64,000 nt of DNA, from positions 3,855-67,854 of the forward strand of contig JBFWUS010000024.1 of NCBI GenBank assembly GCA_050247155.1. The letters run 5' to 3'. Shown piece after piece: positions 53,210-62,236 of this stretch. Within the stretch, counting starts at the first letter, position 1; every line of letters starts with the position of its first letter. The notes beneath the pieces were generated by a model. The model saw only the letters and a list, made by a program, of their open reading frames with translations. It was not told the DNA's origin and did not search any database. The translations under genes were made by a program, and so were the position numbers. The stretch comes from Mesorhizobium_G sp050247155 (GTDB taxonomy: Bacteria > Pseudomonadota > Alphaproteobacteria > Rhizobiales > Rhizobiaceae).

Positions 53210-53881
53210 ATGAACGAGACGTCACTCTATCAACCGGTGAAGGCCCATCTGGAAACGCTCGGCTTCGAGGTGAAGGGCGAGGTTGGTGGCTGCGATATTC
53301 TGGCGATCAGCCCGGACGCGCCGCCGGTGGTCGTCGTGTGCGAACTGAAGCTGCAATTTAATCTGGAACTTTTGCTGCAGGGCGTCGATCGCTCGACTGT
53401 CGCTGACGAAGTCTGGCTTGCCGCCAGACTGTCGGCCCGCGGCAAGGGGAGGGAAAGCGACAGCCGGTTCCGCAACCTGTGCCGGCGTTTGGGTTTCGGG
53501 CTGCTTGGCGTGAGCGCCAGCGGGCGGGTCGAGGTGATCCTGACGCCCGGGGCGATGCCTGCGCGGCGGAACGCCCATCGACGCTCGCGTCTGGTCGAGG
53601 AGCACCGAAGGCGGCGTGGCGATCCGGTCGCGGGCGGCGGAACCCGGCAGCCGGTCATGACCGCCTATCGCCAGCAATCGCTGGCTTGCGCGGCACAGCT
53701 TGCGCAAGGGCCGAAACGGCCGCGCGATCTGAGACCCTCGGCGCCGGACGCGGGAAAGATCCTGCTGAACAACGTCTATGGCTGGTTTGCCCGCGCCGAG
53801 CGAGGGGTTTATGCGCTGACGGAAGCCGGGCACAAGGCGCTGCAGCGATGGCCGCAGCCGGGCTGCGCTCTACCAGCCTAG
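53210..53881 (+). CDS. DUF2161 protein (PD-(D/E)XK-like)
   Basis: 223 residues. MNETSLYQPVKAHLETLGFEVKGEVGGCDILAI and VVVCELKLQFNLELLLQGVDR give the nuclease-like DUF2161 core with a D...E-x-K arrangement (DILA ... ELKL). Family members are called putative phosphodiesterases; activity is unproven. The C-terminal part ends in a winged-helix-like segment (LLNNVYGWFARAERGVYALTEAGHKAL). It overlaps the mntH stop by 4 bp. Confidence 0.85.
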   Translation: MNETSLYQPVKAHLETLGFEVKGEVGGCDILAISPDAPPVVVVCELKLQFNLELLLQGVDRSTVADEVWLAARLSARGKGRESDSRFRNLCRRLGFGLLGVSASGRVEVILTPGAMPARRNAHRRSRLVEEHRRRRGDPVAGGGTRQPVMTAYRQQSLACAAQLAQGPKRPRDLRPSAPDAGKILLNNVYGWFARAERGVYALTEAGHKALQRWPQPGCALPA

Positions 53882-55230
53882 TTCAACACAAAATCCACCA
53901 GCAGCTTTACGTTCAAGCCGGCGATTACAACCGCTATGACGACCGCGATGGCGGTGAGCCAGCGCGGGGCGACGAGTTCGCCCATCTTGGCCTTGGAGGC
54001 GGTGAAGAAGACCAGCGGAAACACGGCGAAGGAAAGCTGTAGCGAGAGCACCACCTGGGTGAGGATCAAGAGCCGCGCGGTGCCGTCCTCGCCGTACCAG
54101 ATGGTGACGATAGCGGCCGGCACGATGGCGATGGCGCGGGTGATCAGCCGGCGCATCCAGGGAGCCAGCTTGATATGCAAAAAACCTTCCATGACGATCT
54201 GGCCGGCGAGCGTGGCCGTGACGGTCGAGTTGATGCCGCAGCACAGAAGCGCGATGCCGAACAGGGTCGGGGCAATCGCCGCGCCCAGCAGGGGCGAGAG
54301 AAGCGAATGCGCCTCGCCGAGCTCGACGATGCCGGTGTTACCGGCCTTGTTGAAGGTGGCGGCGGCAAGGATGAGGATCGACGCGTTGATGAACAGCGCG
54401 AACATCAGCGCCACCGTCGAGTCGAGGGTCGCGTATCGCAGCGCTTCGCGCTTCTCGGGCAGCGTGTGGCCATAGGCGCGGGTCTGCACGATGCCGGAGT
54501 GCAGATAGAGATTGTGCGGCATCACCGTGGCGCCGAGGATGCCGAGCGCCAGATAGAGCATTTCGGGATTCTTGACGATCTCGACCGTCGGTGCGAAGCC
54601 CCGGATGACGCCGCCAAGGTCCGGGTCGGCCAAGAAGATCTGGACGGCGAAGCAGACGGCTATCACGCCCAACAGCGTCATGATGAGCGCCTCGACCCAG
54701 CGGAAGCCCAGCTTTTGCAGATAGAGGATCAGGAAGACGTCGAGCGCGGTGATGATGACGCCGATTTCGAGCGGGATGCCGAAGAGCAGGTTTAGGCCGA
54801 TGGCAGTGCCGATGACCTCGGCGATGTCGGTTGCGATGATGGCGACTTCGGCGAGGAACCACAGCACATAGGCGACCGGGGCAGGATAGGCGTCGCGGCA
54901 GGCCTGCGCCAGATCGCGGCCCGAGCCAATGGCGAGGCGGGCGCAGAGCGCCTGCAAGACGATCGCCATGATGTTGGAGACGAGTGCGACGACCAGCAGC
55001 GTGTAGCCAAATTTCGCGCCCCCGGCGAGCGAGGTCGCCCAGTTGCCGGGGTCCATATAGCCGACGGCGACGAGATAGCCGGGGCCGATGAAGGCGGCGG
55101 CCTTGCGCCAGCCCTTGCCGCGACCTTCGACGGCCACCGAGCGATGGACATCCGACAACGACGCCTCGCCGCGCGGCCTGATCCAGCCGCGCGCATCATT
55201 GTCCGCCGAAGGCCGGACCGAAGCGTCCAT
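53878..55230 (-). CDS. mntH: Nramp-type Mn2+/divalent metal transporter
   Basis: 450 residues, 11 membrane helices. It imports Mn2+ (and Fe2+) with protons through the inner membrane. Metal-binding motifs are DPGNW in YMDPGNWATSLAGGAKFGYTLL (helix 1) and MPHNLYLHSG (helix 6). Full length for MntH. An AT-rich Mur/Fur-like sequence is centred 30 bp upstream of the start. Confidence 0.96.
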   Translation of the reverse strand: MDASVRPSADNDARGWIRPRGEASLSDVHRSVAVEGRGKGWRKAAAFIGPGYLVAVGYMDPGNWATSLAGGAKFGYTLLVVALVSNIMAIVLQALCARLAIGSGRDLAQACRDAYPAPVAYVLWFLAEVAIIATDIAEVIGTAIGLNLLFGIPLEIGVIITALDVFLILYLQKLGFRWVEALIMTLLGVIAVCFAVQIFLADPDLGGVIRGFAPTVEIVKNPEMLYLALGILGATVMPHNLYLHSGIVQTRAYGHTLPEKREALRYATLDSTVALMFALFINASILILAAATFNKAGNTGIVELGEAHSLLSPLLGAAIAPTLFGIALLCCGINSTVTATLAGQIVMEGFLHIKLAPWMRRLITRAIAIVPAAIVTIWYGEDGTARLLILTQVVLSLQLSFAVFPLVFFTASKAKMGELVAPRWLTAIAVVIAVVIAGLNVKLLVDFVLN

Positions 55231-55250
55231 GATGTTGCCCTTAAACGCAA

Positions 55251-55270
55251 TTGCAAATCATTCTCAATTG
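55251..55270. promoter_or_regulatory. Mur/Fur-type operator upstream of mntH
   Basis: TTGCAAATCATTCTCAATTG lies 21-40 bp upstream of the mntH ATG. The TGCAAAT half and AT-rich partial symmetry resemble rhizobial Mur (Mn-responsive Fur) boxes. Imperfect match; regulation by Mn is inferred. Confidence 0.6.
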
Positions 55271-55394
55271 TGAGATAGGCGATTGTGCTGAAATTGGCAA
55301 GGGATGGCTTCCTGCCATTACCACTTGATGTAGCGCGCAAAAACGGTTGGCCCGAACGCGCAACTTCGATTGGCCACAATTCGAGGCAAGCGGG

Positions 55395-56303
55395 TCAGCT
55401 ATTCTGCCTCGTGACCTCGGCATGTTTTTGGCGAATAACGTCGAGCCGCTCTCTGAAGGCTTCTAGCTGGATCGTTGCGACGAGGTAGAGTGATCGCTGT
55501 GAGGCGGCTGCCGCTTGATCCAAGAGCGCGTCGATGGTGGCGGCGATGGCCGCTAAATCCTCGCCGGTCGCCCCGCGCATACGTAGAACGTCACCGCGAT
55601 GGCGATTGTCCATCGTGTTCGCCAAATCCTTCGCTCTGCGGCTAACGTAGAGAATGGCCTGGTCGCTTTGATCCGGTAACTCATTGGACGTCCACCACCC
55701 ATAGTCATGTGAGACCCTGCCATCGAACCCGAAACCAAAACTTGGAGCGATTGCCCGTAGTTGCGTCGCCAAATTGTCGACCATGTCGTCGATCAACTCG
55801 TCCTGACGTTCCTGGCGCCGTTCGACGGCTTGCTGCTCCATGATCGCGGTCTGCGATTTGATAAATGCGGCGGTCTCCTTTGCTGTCGCCGCCTGCGCCG
55901 CCGTCTCATTCTTCGCTTGTTCGGCCACCTCGCGCGATAGCTTGTATTCCTCGCGAGTCTGGCGAGCCTCTTCTCGAGTGAGCTTCAGCTCCACGAGCTG
56001 CGCCTTAAGCTGCTGACGCTGCGCGGCAAGTTCCTGCCCTTGGATCATGACTGCGGCGGCCAGCCACAAGAAAGCCAGCGGCGCAAAGGCGCCGGCCAGG
56101 AAATCCCCGACTTCGTTGAGAGTCAGGGACATGAATGCTTCCCGGCCGCTGCAAAATTTTTGAGGATCTCCACAATTGCGGCCGAAGGCAACGGTCGCGA
56201 AAATCAGGACGCAGTAGACGATTGTCGCCCCTAGAGCCCAACCGGCCCAGTTCGGCTTTTTTGCTTCGGTCTTGCCTTCGTCCTCTTCGGCGTCATCGGT
56301 CAT
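55395..56303 (-). CDS. two-helix membrane protein with coiled coil
   Basis: 302 residues. Two membrane segments (ALGATIVYCVLIFATVAFG, near residue 28, and FLAGAFAPLAFLWLAAAVMI near 70) precede a long coiled coil (QELAAQRQQLKAQLVELKLTREEARQTREEYKLSREVAEQ) of about 70 residues. The C-terminal half has no recognised domain. Lower GC than its neighbours. Possibly imported; function unknown, though similar two-TM/coiled-coil proteins occur in defence islets. Confidence 0.65.
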   Translation of the reverse strand: MTDDAEEDEGKTEAKKPNWAGWALGATIVYCVLIFATVAFGRNCGDPQKFCSGREAFMSLTLNEVGDFLAGAFAPLAFLWLAAAVMIQGQELAAQRQQLKAQLVELKLTREEARQTREEYKLSREVAEQAKNETAAQAATAKETAAFIKSQTAIMEQQAVERRQERQDELIDDMVDNLATQLRAIAPSFGFGFDGRVSHDYGWWTSNELPDQSDQAILYVSRRAKDLANTMDNRHRGDVLRMRGATGEDLAAIAATIDALLDQAAAASQRSLYLVATIQLEAFRERLDVIRQKHAEVTRQNS

Positions 56304-56473
56304 ATTAGTCTTCGCCCTTTTGTGTGATGAGTGGCCTCTTCAACGCCTCAAGAGTCAAGTCCGATCCTGCACCGACAATCGAACACCGATTCCGTGCTAA
56401 CGAGGCGCGGAACCCTGGCCAACGCGCCGCGTTGAAACGCTTGTGACTCGAGGCATCTCAAGGGAGCGAGGCC

Positions 56474-56677
56474 ATGGGCGTGAAGGAAGCACCGACGGCA
56501 AAAGGCAAGGCGGCAGCGAAGGGCCTGATGAAAAGCACCGCCCAGGAAGAGCGCAAAGTCGAGGCAAAGACCGGCAAGCCACTGGCCAAGGGCGCGCAGC
56601 GGGTAGAGGAACGTTCGCGCAGTTCAGACGGGAAGAGCCCCGGTACCAAGCAGAAATCCGGCACGAAGCAGAGATGA
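56474..56677 (+). CDS. small basic hypothetical protein
   Basis: 67 residues, Lys/Ala/Glu-rich (MGVKEAPTAKGKAAAKGLMKSTAQEERKVEAKTGKPLAKGAQRV), strongly charged and probably disordered. AAGGGAG precedes the ATG. No family recognised; may bind nucleic acid. Confidence 0.5.
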   Translation: MGVKEAPTAKGKAAAKGLMKSTAQEERKVEAKTGKPLAKGAQRVEERSRSSDGKSPGTKQKSGTKQR

Positions 56678-56802
56678 GGCAGAGGTGGGTGCGCCGCCCT
56701 CGCTGAGCCCAACGGTTTTTGGTGTGACACCAAGCCGGGGTTGCGATAACAGTTCGGTTGAAGGGATTTCCGGCTTGCCGGGTGGATACGAGGGAAGAAC
56801 GC

Positions 56803-57714
56803 ATGCGCTGGAGAGGCCAACGCCAAAGTGACAATGTGGAGGACCAGCGGGGCCGCGGCGGTGGTGGCGGTTTCGGTTTGCCTGGTGGCGGCCGGATGCG
56901 CATCCCGATCGGCGGCAGTGCCGGCGGCGGGCTTTCGGGCATCATAATCCTGGTCGTCCTGTTCTTCGCGCTGAAGGCCTGCGGCATCGACCCGATCCAG
57001 GTGCTGACCGGCGGTGGCGGCATGCCGGGCGGCGGCGGGCAATTCACGCAGGACGAAAGCGTCGGTCCGGAAGCCACGGACGAGATGAAGCAATTCATGT
57101 CGACCGTGCTGGCCGAGACCGAAGATACCTGGAACGGCATCTTCAAGGCGGAAGGCGAGACCTATGTCGAGCCGAAGATGGTGCTGTTTAGCGGCCAGGT
57201 CCGTTCGGCCTGCGGCTTTGCCAGCGCGGCCTCAGGACCGTTCTATTGTCCGAACGACCAGAAGCTTTATCTCGACACATCGTTCTTCGCGCAGCTTGAC
57301 AAGCAGTTCGGCGCGTCAGGCGACTTCGCCGAGGCTTATGTCGTGGCGCATGAGGTCGGCCACCATGTGCAGAACCTGATCGGCGTGCTGCCGAAATTCA
57401 ACCAGGCGCGCCAGAACATGAGCGAGCAGGAAGCCAACCAGATGTCGATCCGGGTCGAGCTCCAGGCCGATTGTTTTGCCGGCGTGTGGGGCCACTACAC
57501 AGCCCAAAAGGGCCTGCTGGAGCAGGGCGACATCGAGGAAGCGCTGAACGCCGCGCAGAAGATCGGTGACGACAATATTCAGAAGCGCATGCAGGGTTAT
57601 GTCGTGCCCGAGAGCTTCAACCACGGCACCTCGCAGCAGCGGCAGACCTGGCTGGCGCGCGGCCTGAAGAGCGGCAAGCTCTCGGATTGCGATACTTTCA
57701 ACAATCCGGTGTAA
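56803..57714 (+). CDS. neutral zinc metallopeptidase (YpfJ-like)
   Basis: 303 residues. A Gly-rich N-terminus and one membrane anchor (LSGIIILVVLFFALKACG, near residue 45-62) precede the catalytic region. Active site HEVGHH is in AYVVAHEVGHHVQNLIGV near residue 185; ELQADCFAGVWG near 228 carries a further conserved acidic position. Two sequences, RSACGFASAASGPFYCPNDQKLYLDTSFF, hold conserved Cys. Predicted inner-membrane protease facing the periplasm. GAGGGAAG precedes the ATG. A strong terminator follows. Confidence 0.88.
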   Translation: MRWRGQRQSDNVEDQRGRGGGGGFGLPGGGRMRIPIGGSAGGGLSGIIILVVLFFALKACGIDPIQVLTGGGGMPGGGGQFTQDESVGPEATDEMKQFMSTVLAETEDTWNGIFKAEGETYVEPKMVLFSGQVRSACGFASAASGPFYCPNDQKLYLDTSFFAQLDKQFGASGDFAEAYVVAHEVGHHVQNLIGVLPKFNQARQNMSEQEANQMSIRVELQADCFAGVWGHYTAQKGLLEQGDIEEALNAAQKIGDDNIQKRMQGYVVPESFNHGTSQQRQTWLARGLKSGKLSDCDTFNNPV

Positions 57715-57736
57715 GTTGCGGATTGAGTGATTTTCA

Positions 57737-57761
57737 GGGGCGGAGCGATCCGCCCCTTTTT
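57737..57761 (+). terminator. terminator after the zinc peptidase gene
   Basis: GGGGCGG (57737-57743) pairs with CCGCCCC (57750-57756), followed by TTTTT. Confidence 0.9.
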
Positions 57762-57797
57762 CATTGGGGTTCTGAATTCAGGTCGGCGAGATTTTGG

Positions 57798-57922
57798 ACG
57801 CCCCCTCACCCGGCCCTTCGGGCCGCCCTCTCCCCGCTGGGGAGAGGAAACCGGCGGCAAGGTTGGCCCCCTCCTCTCCCCAGCGGGGAGAGGGCGGCCC
57901 GAAGGGCCGGGTGAGGGGGCGT
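57798..57922. repeat. 125-bp palindrome with 51-bp perfect arms
   Basis: Arms 57798-57848 and 57872-57922 are exact reverse complements, spacer 23 bp. Core CCCCTCACCCGGCCCTTCGG and CTCTCCCCGCTGGGGAGAGG. Located between convergent genes, right after a terminator. Confidence 0.93.
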
Positions 57923-57930
57923 GGCCGGAG

Positions 57931-58605
57931 TTACCTCGCCCTGGCACCCTCCAGCAAACGTACGATCTCGCCGTAGCCGCGCTGGCGAGCGTGCTGGAGC
58001 GGGGTAACGCCGTCCTTGTCGGCGAGGTTCACGTCGGCCTTGGCGTCGATCAGCAATTTGACGATCTCGACATGGCGGGGGCCGCCGTCGCTCAGGATGA
58101 TGGCTTCGAGCAGGCCGGTCCAGCCAAGCTTGTTGACATGATCGACATCGATGCCGGCTTCGATGAGCGTGCGCACCGTCTCGACGTGACCGCGCTCGCA
58201 GGCCGGGATCAACGCCGTGCCGCCATAGCGGTTGGTGGATTTGAGGTCGGCGCCGTGGGCGAGCGTCAGCTTCAGGATTTCCAGATGGCCGCGCGCACCA
58301 GCGTAGAGATAAGGGCTGTCTTCGATCGCATCCTTGGCGTTCACATCCGCGCCGGCCTCGATCAAGGCGCGGGCGACGTCGACATGGTTGCCCTGAACGG
58401 CGGCCATAAGGGCGGTGCGCTGGCGCTCGTCGCGGTCTTCGAGTTTCGCGCCGGCGCTTAGGGCGTTGCGGATGGCGGCGAGGTCGCCGGCGTCAGCGGC
58501 GGCGATGAGGTCGGTCATGGTATGGCCCGTTCCAAGCGTGGACAATAGGATCGCGCAGCCAAGGATGATGGTCGCGGCGATTTGGGAGAAGTGGTTTCGC
58601 ATCAT
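57931..58605 (-). CDS. ankyrin-repeat protein
   Basis: 224 residues with a hydrophobic N-terminal segment (IAATIILGCAILLSTLGTG) that is a signal or anchor, so probably periplasmic. Five ankyrin repeats follow, e.g. QRTALMAAVQGNHVDVARALIEAGADVNAKD, YGGTALIPACERGHVETVRTLIEAGIDV and DGVTPLQHARQRGYGEIVRLL. Protein-protein interaction role; partner unknown. Start near 58605 chosen to begin with the membrane segment. Confidence 0.85.
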   Translation of the reverse strand: MMRNHFSQIAATIILGCAILLSTLGTGHTMTDLIAAADAGDLAAIRNALSAGAKLEDRDERQRTALMAAVQGNHVDVARALIEAGADVNAKDAIEDSPYLYAGARGHLEILKLTLAHGADLKSTNRYGGTALIPACERGHVETVRTLIEAGIDVDHVNKLGWTGLLEAIILSDGGPRHVEIVKLLIDAKADVNLADKDGVTPLQHARQRGYGEIVRLLEGARAR

Positions 58606-58619
58606 GTCAGGGCCGTCGA

Positions 58620-58760
58620 GCTTGATAATTTCCACCCCACTCGCCTCGCTTCGCTCGGCACCCTCCCCGTCGAGGAAGGGCGCCAAGTTCTCCGATCTCC
58701 TCCCCTCGATGGAGGAGGTGGCTCGAAGGGCCGGAGGAATGGAAGGCCGGTCACGGCCTG
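58620..58760. repeat. degenerate repeat region
   Basis: CTCCTCC (58697-58703) pairs with GGAGGAG (58711-58717), next to ACCCTCCCCGTCGAGG-type text. It resembles worn palindromic repeats between ankyrin and carA genes. Confidence 0.4.
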
Positions 58761-58772
58761 CTGAGGCAGACG

Positions 58773-59975
58773 CTACCGCTCGGCCAGAGCCGGTTCGCCC
58801 TTCTTTTCGCGGATCAAATTGACGAAACGCTTGAAGAGGTAGTGCGAATCCCGCGGGCCGGGCGAGGCTTCGGGATGGTGCTGAACGGAGAAGACCGGCT
58901 TGCCGGTGACGGCAATGCCGCAATTCGAGCCGTCGAACAGCGAAATGTGAGTCTCTTCAATGCCTTTCGGCAGCGACTTCGAGTCCACCGCGAATCCGTG
59001 GTTCATTGAGACGATCTCCACCTTGCCGGTGGTGTGGTCCTTGACCGGGTGGTTCGCGCCGTGATGACCCTGATGCATCTTTTCGGTCTTGCCGCCGATG
59101 GCTAGCGCCAGCATCTGGTGGCCGAGGCAGATGCCGAACATGGGGATGTCGGTTTTGAGCAGGTCCTGGATCATCGGCACGGCGTATTCGCCTGTTGCTT
59201 CCGGGTCGCCCGGGCCGTTGGAGAGGAAAATGCCGTCCGGTCGCATGGCCAGGATGTCATCGGCCGAGGTTTTTGCGGGAACGACGGTCACCTTCGCGCC
59301 GAGGCCGGCGAGCAGGCGCAGGATGTTGCGCTTCACGCCATAGTCGACCGCGACCACATGCATGGACGGGTTGTCCTGCTCGCCATAGCTTTCGTTCCAG
59401 GCCCAGGGCGTTTCCTTCCAGACGGAAGACTGGCCGGAGGTGACCTCTTTGGCTAGGTCGAGGCCGATCAGGCCGGACCAGGCTTTTGCTTTCTTCTTGA
59501 GGTCATCGAGGTCGAACCTGCCGTCCGGCGCATGGGCGATAGCGGCGTTCGGCATACCCTTTTCGCGGATCAGCGCGGTCAGCGCGCGGGTGTCGATGCC
59601 GCTCATCGCGACAATGCCGCGCCGCTTCAGCCACAGGTCGAGATGTTCGGCGGAGCGATAGTTGGACGGGTTGGTGATATCGGCGCGAAGAATAGCGCCC
59701 ACCGCGCCGGCGCGGGCGGCCGGGTTCAAATCCTCGATGTCTTCGGTGTTGGCGCCGATATTGCCGATATGCGGGAAGGTGAAGGTAACGATCTGGCTGG
59801 CATAGGAAGGGTCGGTGAGGATTTCCTGATAGCCGGTCAGCGCCGTGTTGAAGCAGACCTCCGCCACCGCCGTGCCAGTTGCCCCGAGGCCGCGCCCTTC
59901 GATCACCGTGCCGTCGGCCAGCACCAGAAGGGCGGTCGGTTTTTCAGTGGTCCACGGGGCGGTCGCGTTCGTCAT
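58773..59975 (-). CDS. carA: carbamoyl-phosphate synthase small subunit
   Basis: 400 residues. Glutaminase subunit giving ammonia to CarB. N-terminal CPSase_sm domain (TALLVLADGTVIEGRGLGATGTAVAEVCFNTALTGYQEILTDPSYASQIVTFTFPHIGNIG) and the class I amidotransferase domain with Cys in FGICLGHQMLALAIGG, and VSMNHGFAVD and HPEASPGP. Start at 59975 has GGAAGG upstream; an in-frame upstream start adds 12 codons. Leader region carries a 6-bp hairpin (60056-60071). It is far from carB. Confidence 0.97.
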   Translation of the reverse strand: MTNATAPWTTEKPTALLVLADGTVIEGRGLGATGTAVAEVCFNTALTGYQEILTDPSYASQIVTFTFPHIGNIGANTEDIEDLNPAARAGAVGAILRADITNPSNYRSAEHLDLWLKRRGIVAMSGIDTRALTALIREKGMPNAAIAHAPDGRFDLDDLKKKAKAWSGLIGLDLAKEVTSGQSSVWKETPWAWNESYGEQDNPSMHVVAVDYGVKRNILRLLAGLGAKVTVVPAKTSADDILAMRPDGIFLSNGPGDPEATGEYAVPMIQDLLKTDIPMFGICLGHQMLALAIGGKTEKMHQGHHGANHPVKDHTTGKVEIVSMNHGFAVDSKSLPKGIEETHISLFDGSNCGIAVTGKPVFSVQHHPEASPGPRDSHYLFKRFVNLIREKKGEPALAER

Positions 59976-60055
59976 TTTTGCCTTCCAGTCATGCGCCGAG
60001 CGCATTTGCAAAAGCCCGTCAGCGGGGCCATATACGCGCCAAGAAACACGCGGAT

Positions 60056-60071
60056 GCAGCCATTAGGCTGC
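60056..60071. other. hairpin in the carA/yqeY-like divergent region
   Basis: GCAGCC (60056-60061) pairs with GGCTGC (60066-60071), loop ATTA. Nearby GCGGGG/CCGTG-like pieces may extend a leader structure for carA. Speculative. Confidence 0.35.
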
Positions 60072-60261
60072 CTCCCGTGTCGCACTAGCAAGTCCATGCA
60101 AGGCGCGGACAATAGGCGAAGGCGGGTAGCGGGTCAATCAGCCCGGGCGACTTCCAACCAAAAGTTTTTGCCAACAAAAACAGCGGCTTGGACGCCGTGC
60201 GGCGGTTTGCCTAATGGCCTGCGGAGCGCTATTGTCATCGCCCTTGCCGAAGGAGAGTACA

Positions 60262-60711
60262 ATGCGTGAGAAAATCGCCGAGGCGCTGAAGACGGCCGTG
60301 AAGACGCAGGACAAGCGCCGCACCGGAACGCTGCGCCTGATCCAGGCGGCGATCCACGACCGTGACATTGCGCACCGCGGCGCCGGCAAGGACCCGGTCA
60401 CCGACGACGAGATCATCCAGATCCTCGCCAAGATGGTGAAGCAGCGCGAAGAGTCCGCCAAGGCGTTCGAAGAGGGCAGCCGGGTCGACCTGGCGCTGCA
60501 GGAGCGCGACGAAATCGAGATCATCCGCGACTTCCTGCCGAAGCAGCTCGGCGAGGAGGACGTGAAGGTGGCGTGCAGCTATGTGATCAAGGAAATCGGC
60601 GCTGAAGGGCTGCGCGATATGGGCCGCTGCATGGCCGCGCTGAAGGAAAAATTCCCCGGCAAGATGGATTTCGGCAAGGCCAGCGGGATGGTCAAGGAGA
60701 TGCTGAAGTAG
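60262..60711 (+). CDS. GatB/YqeY-domain protein
   Basis: 149 residues, full-length YqeY-type tail domain: MREKIAEALKTAVKTQDKRRTGTLRLIQAAIHDRDI, VKQREESAKAFEEGSRVDLALQERDEIEIIRDFLPKQL, GRCMAALKEKFPGKMDFGKASGMVKEML. It is related to the tRNA-binding C-domain of GatB but its role is unclear. GGAG six bases upstream. Divergent from carA. In many alphaproteobacteria it precedes dnaG/rpoD, which are not here. Confidence 0.93.
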   Translation: MREKIAEALKTAVKTQDKRRTGTLRLIQAAIHDRDIAHRGAGKDPVTDDEIIQILAKMVKQREESAKAFEEGSRVDLALQERDEIEIIRDFLPKQLGEEDVKVACSYVIKEIGAEGLRDMGRCMAALKEKFPGKMDFGKASGMVKEMLK

Positions 60712-60769
60712 CGTCTTCTGTCATGCAGCCGTGTTTGCTTCCGAATAGGCCTTTGCTAAGTCGGACTCG

Positions 60770-61549
60770 CTAGGTTGGATTTGACCATTCGGGTTTAACC
60801 TCAATTGGCAACTGTAGCTCACGTTGCACTCTGATTTCCCGCTCGCGAATCCGATAGCTGTCGACATAGCTATTGGGGACACGATATGTCGTGCGTTTGC
60901 CATCGACCGTTAAGATAAAGTCAAAGCCGCTATGAGTGGCCGCAAACTGTGCGATAGTAGGGTTTCCGTGGCTTGCGGGATGGACCCGCCGAACTTGGGC
61001 GCCCGTAGCCAATCGGCGTTCGACGGTTTCGGGCTCGACCATGAAGAACCCTATCGATACGCGCCTTTGTGGCGGTATGGCATAGATCGCGTTGATAGGC
61101 ACAAACCCTGCGGGGTCGATATAGATGTCAAAGCTTCGACCGGTTCTAATGGATACAGCATTCCCATCCGAAACCGAGATCGGCCGCTTGAGTTCGTTGA
61201 TGAGGCTTACGGAGACATAACTTACGCGGCCTTGGTCATGCTGCTCGTCCGACCGGTGCTGCGTGACAATGAGATTCGTTGCCTCGAGCCTGAGTCCTCG
61301 CTTCCGTACCGTGTAGATCGACCAAGCAGGCTGATGAAAGAGGCCTGGCCGCCACCGAAGCAGCATCGCACCGAGAGCTAGGCTGGCTACGGCGACAGTT
61401 AAGTAACCAGGCTGATAGAGCTGAAAATTAGGAAGCGTCCAGTTCCTACCTTCTGGGAAAACCAAGTCGAAAATCCGTCCGCCAATTGGACCGATTATGA
61501 ATTCCACGACGAATGTAAGTAGAATCCAGAGTAGAAATTGTTTGAGCAT
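60770..61549 (-). CDS. membrane-anchored hypothetical protein
   Basis: 259 residues. Two membrane helices (FLLWILLTFVVEFIIGPIGG, residues 4-25, and GYLTVAVASLALGAMLL near 48-64) then a soluble part with beta-rich text (NLIVTQHRSDEQHDQGRVSYVSVSLINELKRPISVSDGNAVSIRTG, RRVSIGFFMVEPETVERRL, FDFILTVDGKRTTYRVPNSYVDSY). No family recognised. AT-richer than its neighbours, possibly acquired. Confidence 0.6.
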   Translation of the reverse strand: MLKQFLLWILLTFVVEFIIGPIGGRIFDLVFPEGRNWTLPNFQLYQPGYLTVAVASLALGAMLLRWRPGLFHQPAWSIYTVRKRGLRLEATNLIVTQHRSDEQHDQGRVSYVSVSLINELKRPISVSDGNAVSIRTGRSFDIYIDPAGFVPINAIYAIPPQRRVSIGFFMVEPETVERRLATGAQVRRVHPASHGNPTIAQFAATHSGFDFILTVDGKRTTYRVPNSYVDSYRIREREIRVQRELQLPIEVKPEWSNPT

Positions 61550-61666
61550 CTGTGTTCGATTCGATGAGGTCCAAGGACGTTATCGGATTCGCTCTAAGCT
61601 GGGATACCGCGTCGGCAAGGGCAAGACTTGGTTTTGAGCGATATGCACAGCGAGACATCGAGCATC

Positions 61667-62218
61667 ATGAAACTTGTCAGACCTGCGCTTGAGTATCTTC
61701 CGTCCTACCGGGCGGCCCTCGAGCGCAACTGGTCGCCGGACAATGTACGACTGCTCGAGGCGACGCGCGAGCAGCTTGCGGCAATCGACGACGATCCGGC
61801 GGCGTTCGTTGCCAGCCTGGATGATCCGGCAGGCAGGCAGCCGCCGATCAAGCTGCCGGACGGTTCGCTTGTGCAGCGCCTGCCGTCGATCCGGCGCTGG
61901 GTGTGGGATGGTGAGATCGCCGGCTCGATCGGGTTTCGCTGGCAGAAGGGCACGGCGGAGCTGCCGGCGCATGTGCTCGGCCATATCGGCTATGCCATCG
62001 TGCCGTGGAAGAGCGGTCGCGGTTACGCAACTGAGGCGCTCCGGCTGATACTCGTCGAGGCGCGTGCGCTCGGCCTTCCCTATGTCGAGCTGACGGCGGA
62101 TCCGGACAATGCGTCGTCGCAGAAGGTGATCGTCAACAATGGCGGACGGCTGGTGGAGCGGTTCGCCAAGCACGCGGCGTATGGCGGGGAGAGTTTAAGG
62201 TACCGGATTGAGTTGTAA
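61667..62218 (+). CDS. GNAT-family acetyltransferase
   Basis: 183 residues. ELPAHVLGHIGYAIVPWKSGRGYATEALRLILVEARALG gives the acetyl-CoA-binding motif A (R/Q-x-x-G-x-G/A) as in RimJ-like enzymes, and YVELTADPDNASSQKVIVNNGG is the C-terminal motif B. Substrate unknown. ATG at 61667 gives a family-like start; an upstream ATG at 61643 would add eight residues. Confidence 0.88.
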   Translation: MKLVRPALEYLPSYRAALERNWSPDNVRLLEATREQLAAIDDDPAAFVASLDDPAGRQPPIKLPDGSLVQRLPSIRRWVWDGEIAGSIGFRWQKGTAELPAHVLGHIGYAIVPWKSGRGYATEALRLILVEARALGLPYVELTADPDNASSQKVIVNNGGRLVERFAKHAAYGGESLRYRIEL

Positions 62219-62236
62219 CGCTCGTTCCGTGCGCAG

